Positions 1 to 9,262 of a stretch of 64,000 nt of DNA are shown piece by piece. Position 1 is the first letter of the stretch; every line of letters begins with the position of its first letter. The stretch covers positions 806,001-870,000 of the forward strand of contig JAKTTT010000001.1 in NCBI GenBank assembly GCA_030581615.1, in the 5' to 3' direction. The notes under the pieces are model-generated. The model made no database searches and was not told the DNA's origin. It saw only the letters and a program-made list of their open reading frames with translations. This stretch comes from Alloascoidea africana (taxonomy: Eukaryota > Ascomycota > Alloascoideomycetes > Alloascoideales > Alloascoideaceae). The translations under genes and the position numbers were made by a program.

Positions 1-258
1 GTTGTAAGCCTTTCCCTCAGGATGCCCCGTTCTCACATTTACTTCGTGTTAATCAAATGTTACACAATTATCCAAATTAGGAAACCCAATGTAGTTCATA
101 TGCCCTAGAGTCGTCACATGATATACACATGCAATTATTTTCTTTACCCGGCCACGGTTTAGCTCGAAAGGTCACCACCGAGTTTCTGGAGAAGCATGCC
201 AACACAAGGTCAGCCTTTTGTTTAATATCGGCACCATCACACAAAAGTACAATGGGAA
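1..258. other. Left edge, upstream of first gene
   Basis: No gene was recognised. Short overlapping open frames run on both strands here, but none has protein-like composition independent of the downstream gene. This is presumably the promoter and 5' leader of the gene starting at 259, plus whatever lies beyond the window edge. Confidence 0.4.
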
Positions 259-1959
259 ATGTCTTCACAACCACTCCCGATAAAGCACAACCACCACATG
301 TCGCCAGCAGTGGCGAGCATCTTATCCCAGACTGCTATTCCGAACTTACGGTCTGGGCGGCGGAGAACTGGCAGCGATAGCCTTAGATCACGTTCTAGGT
401 CACCCTCGATTTCACATCAGAATTTAGAAATAGAAACAGTTTCTAAGGCAAATACAAAGTTCAAATGGAAGTCAAACACACCAAAGGGGAATACAGGTTC
501 CACAGTTACAAACCTAGCTTCAAAAGTAGACAATACTACAGATCTTATTTCTAAATCAGATATCGACTTGACTTTGGATTACTACCCCAGCCCTTGGAAG
601 CCACTAGAGATCCTGTACCAATCCCCACAATTCTCGGACTATTCGCCTTCACTGGATATCGATTTAGATGACGACATTGATAATATCTCTTTGAACCCCG
701 AATCAGATATTCTCTCATCCAGCCCATCGTCAACTGAATCAGCCCTAAATGGGGAAATGGCTTCTCTTAACGAGTCGTTACTTGGCTCACAAGCAGGATC
801 AGTGCCTACCCAATCACATCAGACCCCTACTTTGCCTCGGATAGAGCCCGTGGCCCCTGATTCGCATCCGTTGTCGTTGGAAGCCCGTTTGAGTGAGCTA
901 TATGACGATGATTACGACGATGACACTGATTCGATTTCATTAAGGCAGACCCTATCGTATACTTCGGCTACATCAAACTTGGCTAATGAAAGCAGTTCCA
1001 CAAGGAGAAAGAAGAAAAAGAAGAAAAAATCTAAAAAGTCTTTTGTTTCACGGATGAACAAATCTCTCAAGACATTTACCACTCTAGTTTCTGCAAATTT
1101 TGTCCATTCAGCTCCTTCCTTTGGGTTTAGTCCACGATTAACGGATGATCGAGCTCCCTTTTATTCAATGTCTCCTTCTTCTTCCGCTTTGGTTAACAGC
1201 GGGTTATCATCTCTCGCGTCTTCGCCTAAACAAAAGATGGCAAAGCCAAGGTTTTTCCCGTTAAAGACCTACGCCATAAAAGAAGTCTACCCTTCTTCTA
1301 TTTCCTCAACCGACGATGTTGAACATATCAGTCCTGATTTCAAAGCACGGCAAGCAAGACAGAATCCGGCTTTCTTACGGATGTATGCTTGTGAGAATCT
1401 GATGCGGCATCGGGGTGTGGAATGGGGAGGCAAGAATAATACAAGTAAACAGTTCAAAGGAAAAGCGTGGGATGCTGTGATGCTTGGACCCCGAAATGAT
1501 CAGATAATAACGCCTCGTATCAGTTTCGACGACTACGTGTATGAGGTTGACGAAGAAGAGGACGATGGTAAAACTCTGGACGCAGACAAGGTGCAAAGTA
1601 TTGCATGCGATGAGAACGTAGACTCGGGTAATGGCCCAGAAGTGAACGGAACCAAGGACATTGATCAAGATACAAAAAGCAAAAATTCAGGGGATTCCAT
1701 TGGGACTTCTACTTTTAAAGCTTGGGCTGGCCTGGACTACAACCGAGTTGATTCTGCAACTCCCAACCCCAATATTCCGGTTTTGGATCCTGTTGTTGTT
1801 TCAAATTTTTTCAAACAGATTCGTAGTCTTGGAAATAAACCAGTCAGCTCACGAAAGTGCTCTGGTTGGAGCTTTACGGTTAAAGGATGGGTCAATAAAC
1901 GATGGGTTGGTCAAAGATGTAATTACAATGATGAAACGGTTATAACGATGGGCGAGTAA
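259..1959 (+). CDS. Ser-rich, largely disordered orphan protein (566 aa)
   Basis: I do not recognise the function. The frame opens at an ATG and runs 566 codons. The first ~330 residues are rich in Ser/Thr/Pro with acidic patches (DLDDDID around residue 135; a DDDYDDDTD cluster around 215) and one very basic stretch of Arg/Lys around residues 250-260, which could be a nuclear-localisation signal. A better-folded block follows at about 330-430, including NPAFLRMYACE and an Arg-rich RHRGVEWGG segment. A second acidic stretch and a basic, Trp-containing C-terminus (about 540-560) complete it. The NPxFLR(L/M)YA pattern looks like a conserved fungal motif, but I cannot name the family. Codon use and the long uninterrupted frame support a real gene. 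It lies 222 bp upstream of RKM5 on the same strand. A nuclear or regulatory role is inference only. Confidence 0.75.
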   Translation: MSSQPLPIKHNHHMSPAVASILSQTAIPNLRSGRRRTGSDSLRSRSRSPSISHQNLEIETVSKANTKFKWKSNTPKGNTGSTVTNLASKVDNTTDLISKSDIDLTLDYYPSPWKPLEILYQSPQFSDYSPSLDIDLDDDIDNISLNPESDILSSSPSSTESALNGEMASLNESLLGSQAGSVPTQSHQTPTLPRIEPVAPDSHPLSLEARLSELYDDDYDDDTDSISLRQTLSYTSATSNLANESSSTRRKKKKKKKSKKSFVSRMNKSLKTFTTLVSANFVHSAPSFGFSPRLTDDRAPFYSMSPSSSALVNSGLSSLASSPKQKMAKPRFFPLKTYAIKEVYPSSISSTDDVEHISPDFKARQARQNPAFLRMYACENLMRHRGVEWGGKNNTSKQFKGKAWDAVMLGPRNDQIITPRISFDDYVYEVDEEEDDGKTLDADKVQSIACDENVDSGNGPEVNGTKDIDQDTKSKNSGDSIGTSTFKAWAGLDYNRVDSATPNPNIPVLDPVVVSNFFKQIRSLGNKPVSSRKCSGWSFTVKGWVNKRWVGQRCNYNDETVITMGE

Positions 1960-2181
1960 TGATTAAATGTTGCATTGAACCTTTACATAGATATGTATAT
2001 ATTTATTATACACATGTTTGTTTGTCTTGCTTTATTATCTGCGAAACCATTTTTGTTCGGTTTTTCAACTATTTAATGAAATCATGCTCATTTGTTGGGA
2101 TCTTACGAGATCTCCATTTAGGTTTGTGTCTCTCCTACATCCATTCATACTCACATACCACTGTGTGTAAAGGGTCGCCCT

Positions 2182-3252
2182 ATGGTCTCTCCAACGGACC
2201 TTACTGTGCCTTGTGAATGTCTCGAGGAAATAACCCTAAAGACTTTGTATCTGCATATATATGATCTCTATACTGAACACAAACCTCCAGAGCACGAAAA
2301 CTTGGGATATATATCAAGAAAGGATGAAAAGCTGGTGGTCACAATAGGTGATTTTAACAACCTGGTCGGGAAAAGTGGAAAGAAAAAGAGGGACCGATCG
2401 AAAAGAAGAAAGAAAGAACATGGCACAACTGTTGATATTTCTGACAAGAGAGTTGAGTTTGAGAAATGTGCTTTTGAACTGCAAATCGAACAAAGTCTCT
2501 CCGGGGTATCATCAAATGACTCTCACCACCATAACAACACCACAGGGTACCTGCTTTGGAAAGTTTCGCCTCTCTTTGTCGACTGGATGCTTAATTGCTC
2601 ACACATTAATCCTTTTTCAAAGCTCTTCTTAACTGATTTGGAGTGTGCAGATGGCGTAGAGACCTGTCCCCACGTTGTAGTTGAGGTTGGCGCTGGCGTC
2701 TCTGGTATCCTGGCTAGCACATTGGGAACGAAAAGCAAAATCTACATCGCTTCAGATCAGCATCATTTACTAAAGATTCTAAAACGGAATGTAATCAACA
2801 ATGTAGAGAATCTCATTTCAAAAACAGTTTTTGATGACTCTTTGCCCCGCTCATCCTTTGTGACAGAATCAAATGGACATAACCATAAGAATAAACATCG
2901 GTATCATCTTTCGCACATTGAGGCTGTAGAGTTCGACTGGGAAAGGAATGAGGAAACATTACAGAACGTTACAGAACACTTTCCAGCTGCAATGAAGCAC
3001 CCAAATATAGTGATTGCATGCGATACGATTTATAACGAAAACCTGATGCCAATGTTTGTCGAGTCTCTTGAGCTGCTAACCGGGCCTGCCACCCATGTTT
3101 TTATTGCGACACAATTACGAGATCCCAATGTTATGGAAGCTTTTCTGAAAGAAGCATTAAATGCTGGACTTAAAGTTTGGTCAATTGGTGACCAATTTTT
3201 AAGTGACGAGCTCAAACATGGATTTAGCATTTACTACTGTAGAAAGGTCTGA
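2182..3252 (+). CDS. RKM5: Ribosomal protein lysine N-methyltransferase (Rkm5-type)
   Basis: This is a seven-beta-strand S-adenosylmethionine-dependent lysine methyltransferase of 356 aa. S. cerevisiae Rkm5 monomethylates a lysine of the 60S ribosomal protein L1 (Rpl1). The AdoMet-binding motif I is visible as VEVGAGVSGILAS at about residues 165-180. It is followed by the acidic-loop strand IYIASDQ and the helix LLKILKRNVINN. Further on are the Rkm5-like VEFDWE element (about 250) and the post-I segment IVIACDTIYNE (about 273-283), the METTL21-type (D/E)xxY motif. A basic K/R patch at about residues 67-80 is a lineage-specific insertion. The ATG at 2182 gives an N-terminus of the expected kind (LxxLYxHIYDLY...). 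Length is close to the 367 aa of the S. cerevisiae protein. The assignment rests on remembered similarity along the whole chain and is strong for the family and good for the orthologue. Confidence 0.85.
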   Translation: MVSPTDLTVPCECLEEITLKTLYLHIYDLYTEHKPPEHENLGYISRKDEKLVVTIGDFNNLVGKSGKKKRDRSKRRKKEHGTTVDISDKRVEFEKCAFELQIEQSLSGVSSNDSHHHNNTTGYLLWKVSPLFVDWMLNCSHINPFSKLFLTDLECADGVETCPHVVVEVGAGVSGILASTLGTKSKIYIASDQHHLLKILKRNVINNVENLISKTVFDDSLPRSSFVTESNGHNHKNKHRYHLSHIEAVEFDWERNEETLQNVTEHFPAAMKHPNIVIACDTIYNENLMPMFVESLELLTGPATHVFIATQLRDPNVMEAFLKEALNAGLKVWSIGDQFLSDELKHGFSIYYCRKV

Positions 3253-5917
3253 TTTGTTTACGTATTGATGTGCTTTCTGACTACAAGTATAGCGAGAACT
3301 TATGATTTCATTAGTAATATTTATCCACCTCCTGAGAAAGCTTCTTGAGATGATTACAGTGTTGTCATCAGAAATATGATGACTTCACAGTTCCAATGAC
3401 CCAACGATAATTGAAGGCTTCTAAGATCATTCCCCCACCACTCTTGCGTCTCCTATTTAATATTTTTTTTTTCAGAAGAAAACAGTTTCGGAATTGGTTT
3501 GTTTTAGATATATCCGCAATATTTCAAAACCACTAGTGATTGTGACATGGCTTTATTACAATCTTTGCCATTAAAATCCATGGAATGCCATGCCCTTTTT
3601 GTCCGTGGCTTCTAATTAGAGATGGCCCTAAAGAAAAGAGAATAATGTTGTAGGCACAAGAAAAAATAATGAATTCGAGTTCCGCTTTAAGAATCGACCG
3701 TTCTTGTATGCTGTAACTTGCTTGTCGAAAGTATGGTCTATATTCAATTCCAAGGTACAAAGTGGATTGAAGATTGATTAATTAAATGCCCTTTAAGGGT
3801 CTATTTGCAATAAAGAGCAAGTTTTAAGAGCCTAGTTGCTACTGTACTTTTCACTGTTCAAAAGCTCTATTGTTCAGGGTCACTGGGGAAGAGCGTACTT
3901 ACTCCTCAGAAAAATATGCGTCATCGCTTCCCTGGAAAGACGAGGAGGAAGCGCTTGGATTCATTTGCCCTTCTCGAATTTAGACGACAGAAGTATTAAA
4001 TGTTTGAAAATGATAATTATATCTGTCAACTTTTCGAAGCTCAATTAATTGAAACTCGATAATGTAGTCTCAGTTTATTGCAGAGTGGAGTGCAGTAATG
4101 AAATGCGCTACGGGTCCTGTAAGTGTGCATTGTGTTGATGGGATGAATGATTTTATTCTAACAATTCAGGGAACAGCAGTTGAAGGTTCGGGGTTTCATT
4201 TCAATATCAATTAACAAATTCTAAGTCTATATGTGGGAAGACCTGCTCCCGGATATTCTAAACTTAGAGGATCTATGCTTTTGAACAAGTTGAACAATAC
4301 TAGGTATGTAAAAGTTAAGAACTTTGAGACGATTGAAGTTTTAACTCTTATTTCAAACTCTTCACTTCTAATTTTTTTACCCATATTACTCTTCTGAGCA
4401 TTTAATCCTACATTTGGCACAGGGTTGTACTTCCCGGAACAGAGTGATGGAAAATTGATTTTAATTTAAAGACCCTATGAGATGATTTTTTTGGAGTATA
4501 CACTTTTTAGCGAGTTTGACATATGCTAAAAAACCCATCGCTGAAACAGGAGATTAGAAGGCAGATATTGGTTTCACCGGGTGACACTTTCTAATACAGA
4601 CATGCAGGCCATCAATTATTTCTTTCCAATCCAAGCTGTTCTCTTTCCGCAATAAACATTTACGAAACTGTATATCCTAACATCATGTCAAATCTATGGG
4701 ACTCGAGGCATCAAGTGAAACTTCAAAGGGCGGACCTGAAAATACAGGTTCTTTCAGGCTCTGAACATATACAAAGATGAAAGTAAAACACTGAGAGACA
4801 GATTTCTGAATTTCTCCTCAACCTTGTGGGCACCAAGCTAAGGCAAATGCCTTTTCTCCTTTGCCGAATTTTTCCCGCGAATGCAGACAGTTGGCATCAA
4901 TGACTGCGTCTGCTATTTTTGTTCGGGTAATTTGCCGCTCTCTTCTATCCTTTTCTGTTTAGACGCACTAGGTCCCAGAAGTTTTGGCCTTCGCCGTTTG
5001 TATATGCCCATTTTCTAGGATAGGTAAGACATTAAAAATGGCGAGGCTGCTTTGCCGCTGAGCGGCCCCTAATGATTTTTTTTTATCTCTTTTGATAATT
5101 AATTGTCTGACAAGTACTTTATCGCCCTTTCAGTAAGTCCCGCTCGGCTAAGACCAGTTCAATCTTGTCGCATACTATTATCCTTGTAACCGAATCTCTT
5201 TACTTCTGCATGCAAAAGGTATAGGAGAAAATTCGTAACTCGGGTAATTCTGTGCTTTAGATGGGCTTAGCCAACCATTGGAGGTCAAGTCAAGCCTTCC
5301 TAAGGTGGCAGACAACCCCACCATCAAATTTTTAAAAGTGGCACCAGCCAAGCTTATGTAGAAGCTTTCGGTTCAGGGATAAAGGGAATGCGTCTAAAGC
5401 AAACATCAGAGAGTGGCATTCGACTGTTGTGTCTCAGATCCAAGAAGCAAAAGACTTGCACCAAGAGTTTGAACTGTGCTCCGCTCTAAATGAAGAACCG
5501 TATTTCTAGATCGCGAGGGAAAACCAATCTATTTGAAAAGCTGGGCCATTAGGGCGAGATACATTAGATAGTCTGCAAAGGACAGATCTGAACAGTTTTG
5601 GAATGCTGCAGGTATGTTTTCGCCTTGGCTGCATAATATCTTGAGAAAACTGACTTAATCGTGATCGATACATACCTTTTTCTGTAGCCCCGAATGCTAG
5701 ATTGGAGATATTTTCAAGATAGCAAAAGACAATTGTCCATTCTTCAGAGAAAATGTAGGGGCTGTTTTACTACAGGGACCGAATGAAAAAGCGATCTTGG
5801 AGTACTTTAATTATTAGAAGGGTTACCTATAAATAATGACTGGGTTTCCCTCTCTTTCTCTACTTCATCAAGTTTGACTTCTCCTCGACTTTCCCTGCAA
5901 TTCCTTCCTTTTAAAAA
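3253..5917. other. 2.7-kb intergenic region before the permease pair
   Basis: No convincing gene was seen. Open frames are short (75 codons or fewer), overlap on both strands and are not protein-like. A short T-run with a following CAG sits near 3463-3475, and pyrimidine tracts lie directly before the permease ATG. The right part is probably a long regulated promoter for the permease at 5918. Confidence 0.5.
5828..5835 (+). promoter_or_regulatory. TATA box of permease 1
   Basis: TATAAATA lies 90 bp upstream of the permease ATG. It is followed by a CT-rich tract (about 5848-5915), a common leader composition for highly expressed yeast genes. Confidence 0.5.
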
Positions 5918-7621
5918 ATGGCGCTTTTTGGAAAGGAAAAAGAAGTTGCGGATAGCACCTCACGATCGACTGAGGTGGCTTCTGAACTTGGCGATACAAA
6001 AGATTACGTTGTAACGACAAATGCCAAAGACTTCAACGATACCTGGGACCCACAAAGTAAGGGCTCTGTGAGAAGAGGCCTCAACCAGCGACATGTTGGC
6101 CTGATCATTGTTGGAAGTTCAATTGGTACCGGTCTTTTCATCGGTGTTTACAAACCTCTGATGACTGCTGGATCTTTGCCTCTGTTTCTTGGGTTTGTCA
6201 TCTATGCAGTTGGTGTTATTTATGTTCTTATGCAATGTGTTGCTGAGATGTGTTCCTGGCTACCCATCCCCGGTTCAATGTTCCACTTTGCTGCAAGATT
6301 TGTTGATCCGGCCCTCGGCTTTGCAGCTGGCTGGGTTTATCTTTACGCCGCTTCGATGTTTGTCTGTGTGGAGATGGTTGCCGCAGCGGGAGTTGTTTCT
6401 TACTGGACTGATGCCAACCCGGCGATTTTTATCGCAATTTTCTTGGGATTGGCCGTGACAATGAACCTTTTGGCTGTTAGGTTTTATGGAGAAACTGAAT
6501 CAGCTTCTTCTATCCTTAAAGTGCTGCTTATTATTGGGCTGATGATTTTTGCTTTCATCTCTATGCTTGGTGGGAATCCTAAAGGAGACAGATATGGGTT
6601 CCGCAATTGGTCGGAAGGAGGCCTTTTCCACGAGTATCTTGTTGAAGGAGCCACGGGTAGATTTTTGGCATTCTGGAGTGTGATGATCTATGCTGCCTTT
6701 GCCATCAGTGGCCCTGATGTGCTGATGATGATTTCTGGTGAAGTCGGAAATCCTAGAAAGATCATCCCCAAGGCAGGCAAGAAATCATACGTCCGTATCT
6801 ATCTCTTTTATATCGGTGGTGTCTTCTTCATGAACACTTTGTGTCCTTCTAATAGTCCAATGCTTAAGGAAAACGCTGGTTCAGCAGGTGCTGCTTCCAG
6901 TCCATGGGTAATTGGTATGAAGGAAACGGCAGGTGTTCATGGACTTGACAGTTTGGTGAATGCCATTGTCATGACTTCAGCCTGGTCTTGTGGTAATGGG
7001 TTTTTGTATACCTCTAGCCGAACTCTATATTCTCTGTCTCTTGCAGGATATGCACCAAAGTGTTTTTCAAAGTGTTCTAAAAAGGGAGTTCCTTACTACG
7101 GTGTTTTAGCTATTGCTGCAATTGGTCTGCTATCATTTTTATCCGTTTCGGAAGGTTCCTCAAAAGCATTTGACTGGTTTGCAAACTTGGCCGCTACAGG
7201 TTTCCTAACAGTTTACATTATTATATTTATCGTCTACATTCAATGGAGAAAAGCTATGGTTGCTCAAGGCTATGGCATGGATGCTGCTTACTATAAAGCA
7301 CCCTATAAAATGCAGCCATATGCTTCATATTTTGGTCTTGGATTTGCTTCAGTCATTGTGTTTTTCAACGGTTTCGCTTGCTTCTTCCCAGGAAGATTCA
7401 CTGTATCAGATCTGTTCACTGCCTACTTTGCACCTGTGTTTTGTATCATCATGTTCTGCTTCTGGAAAATATTTAAGAAGACCCATTGGCGAACTCCTAT
7501 GGAAGCAGACATCACGACAGGCAAAGACATAATTGATGCTGAAGATCTATTGCTTCCACCGGAAGAAGAGCCCAAAGGAATAAAGAAGGTTGAGAGGAAG
7601 TTATACGATATTATGTTTTAA
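5918..7621 (+). CDS. Amino-acid permease, YAT family (tandem copy 1)
   Basis: This is a 567-aa plasma-membrane amino-acid/H+ symporter of the fungal YAT (APC superfamily) type, with about 12 hydrophobic segments between residues ~60 and ~520. The hallmark first-helix motif GSSIGTGLFIGV, with preceding GLNQRHVGLIIV, is at about 48-75. The helix-3 region PIPGSMFHFAARFVDPALGFAAGW follows at about 115-140. The family RNWxEGG...F segment is at about 227-235. The C-terminal tail has the common YAT element DITTGKD..IDAE (about 530). The cytosolic N-terminus is rich in Lys, which in this family is the usual target for ubiquitin-driven endocytosis (inference). Substrate cannot be read from the sequence; dicarboxylic, proline-type or general permeases are all possible. 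The next gene downstream (9263) is a paralogue in the same orientation, and internal patches of the two genes are nearly identical at DNA level. Confidence 0.88.
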   Translation: MALFGKEKEVADSTSRSTEVASELGDTKDYVVTTNAKDFNDTWDPQSKGSVRRGLNQRHVGLIIVGSSIGTGLFIGVYKPLMTAGSLPLFLGFVIYAVGVIYVLMQCVAEMCSWLPIPGSMFHFAARFVDPALGFAAGWVYLYAASMFVCVEMVAAAGVVSYWTDANPAIFIAIFLGLAVTMNLLAVRFYGETESASSILKVLLIIGLMIFAFISMLGGNPKGDRYGFRNWSEGGLFHEYLVEGATGRFLAFWSVMIYAAFAISGPDVLMMISGEVGNPRKIIPKAGKKSYVRIYLFYIGGVFFMNTLCPSNSPMLKENAGSAGAASSPWVIGMKETAGVHGLDSLVNAIVMTSAWSCGNGFLYTSSRTLYSLSLAGYAPKCFSKCSKKGVPYYGVLAIAAIGLLSFLSVSEGSSKAFDWFANLAATGFLTVYIIIFIVYIQWRKAMVAQGYGMDAAYYKAPYKMQPYASYFGLGFASVIVFFNGFACFFPGRFTVSDLFTAYFAPVFCIIMFCFWKIFKKTHWRTPMEADITTGKDIIDAEDLLLPPEEEPKGIKKVERKLYDIMF

Positions 7622-9262
7622 AATCTCTTTAATCCAATCTGTTTTCCTTTCTGCTAATATGCTACAGTACCTAATTATTTATACAACTTTTTAAAATCAT
7701 GTTGCTATGTTGCGACTACAGTTTGTCGTTTACCAAGCCTTTATGTTTTGTCTAAACTTTCCATAAATAGATGCATTTCTTTGACTGTCTTTAACAATAC
7801 TTGTAAGTTATTACTGAGCACACCGTTAAAGAATAGCCAATGTTTGTTTTAAGGCGAAAACACATTACTCCACCTCTGCCTAGAATAACATGCGATATAC
7901 AAGTAATCTTTCGTTAAATTAAAAAAAAGATTCCAGCACAAGGCTGATTGTCTCTTGCTTAGTACATACTTGGGTTGTATCTGAACAGTTGTGCAGGACT
8001 CTCGGCATTTCAATCAAAGTCCATTTCTTCAATCTCGGCCAGTGTGAATCTCAGCTGTAATGATCGTCATCGACGTTGTTTGTTAACAGCGTTCTGTAGA
8101 TCTACTACTAGCTTGATTAAATGCATTCGACTCTTTTAGTTCCAGTTATGTGTGGGATCAAGCAATGATGAATAAAACTCTGAAACCTACGATTTTGATA
8201 CACAGTTTAAGCAGAATTTGTAGGCTGGAATCAAATGTGGAGGTATTTTAAAAATTGGAAAACAGTTAAAATCCCAGCTATGTAATTTCGGGCCATGGAT
8301 TTGTGAGTGCCGACTTGCTGAGGTGTTGGCGACATCATCATGAGCGTTATTCTATTTTCCATTAACTCAGAATTTTGTTATATTGAATGAAGCTATCGAA
8401 ACTCTTGAAAAGGGTGCTTTTCAAAAGAAATCCCGTTTTGTTGTCTCTCAAGTTGACACACAAATAGAAATTATTTTGGTGTTGTAATACTCGGTGAAAA
8501 AACTTGAAGGAATAAAGAGGACCAACACATAAAAGAACGTAGTATAAAACCACAGATGCACTTATATTTCAAATGGTTAGTGTGCCTTTACCCGAAACCA
8601 TCTCGATTGATCTTATTTGGGAAACTGCTAAGGCTTCAGACCACCTTGTTTCGAAGCAGTTGGTGATCAGTACAAACGGGGACACTCTTATAGATAGCAT
8701 TATCTCTTAGGTTCTGATCGGTTGACTTTTGATGACGGATTCAGGCCGCCGATAATAAACCAATCCAGGTCGATGGGAATTGAAATTGGGGATGGCTAAA
8801 GTGCATTATCATCGGGCGGTTAAATAAAATACTCCATGTTTTATAACTTTTGTAACGCATAGTTAGATCTCAGATCCATGTCTTTAATTATTGATCTTTT
8901 AAAAAATCCGGTAAGCATTGTTAGAGTGAACTTTTTGTAGAATCTAAGACAATCTAGAAAGTGGTGGACAGAAAACGACTTCCATATTCGGCCGACTCTC
9001 AGATAAGCATGCACCATGGCGATTTGCCTTTCCTATTTAGGACAGTTCTCCTATCGTACTTGATGTACCCGCTTTTCTCACAGAAATGGCATAGATTTGT
9101 CAAGTGCAGATACACGGACCCAATCATACACTTTTTTCAAACACTACTTTAATGGCTGCTCAGCTCTTTGTAAAACAGTAGACACATCCCGCCATAAGGA
9201 TATAAAAAACACACATCTTTTGCCTTTCGCAACAGCACAACTCCACAAAATACTGCAATAGA
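7622..9262. other. 1.6-kb spacer between the two permeases
   Basis: No gene was recognised. The spacer is AT-rich with scattered T/A runs. It shows no visible similarity to the promoter of permease 1, so the two copies probably have separate regulation. Confidence 0.45.
9201..9208 (+). promoter_or_regulatory. TATA box of permease 2
   Basis: TATAAAAA lies about 60 bp upstream of the ATG at 9263, a close but usable TATA-to-start spacing. Confidence 0.45.
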
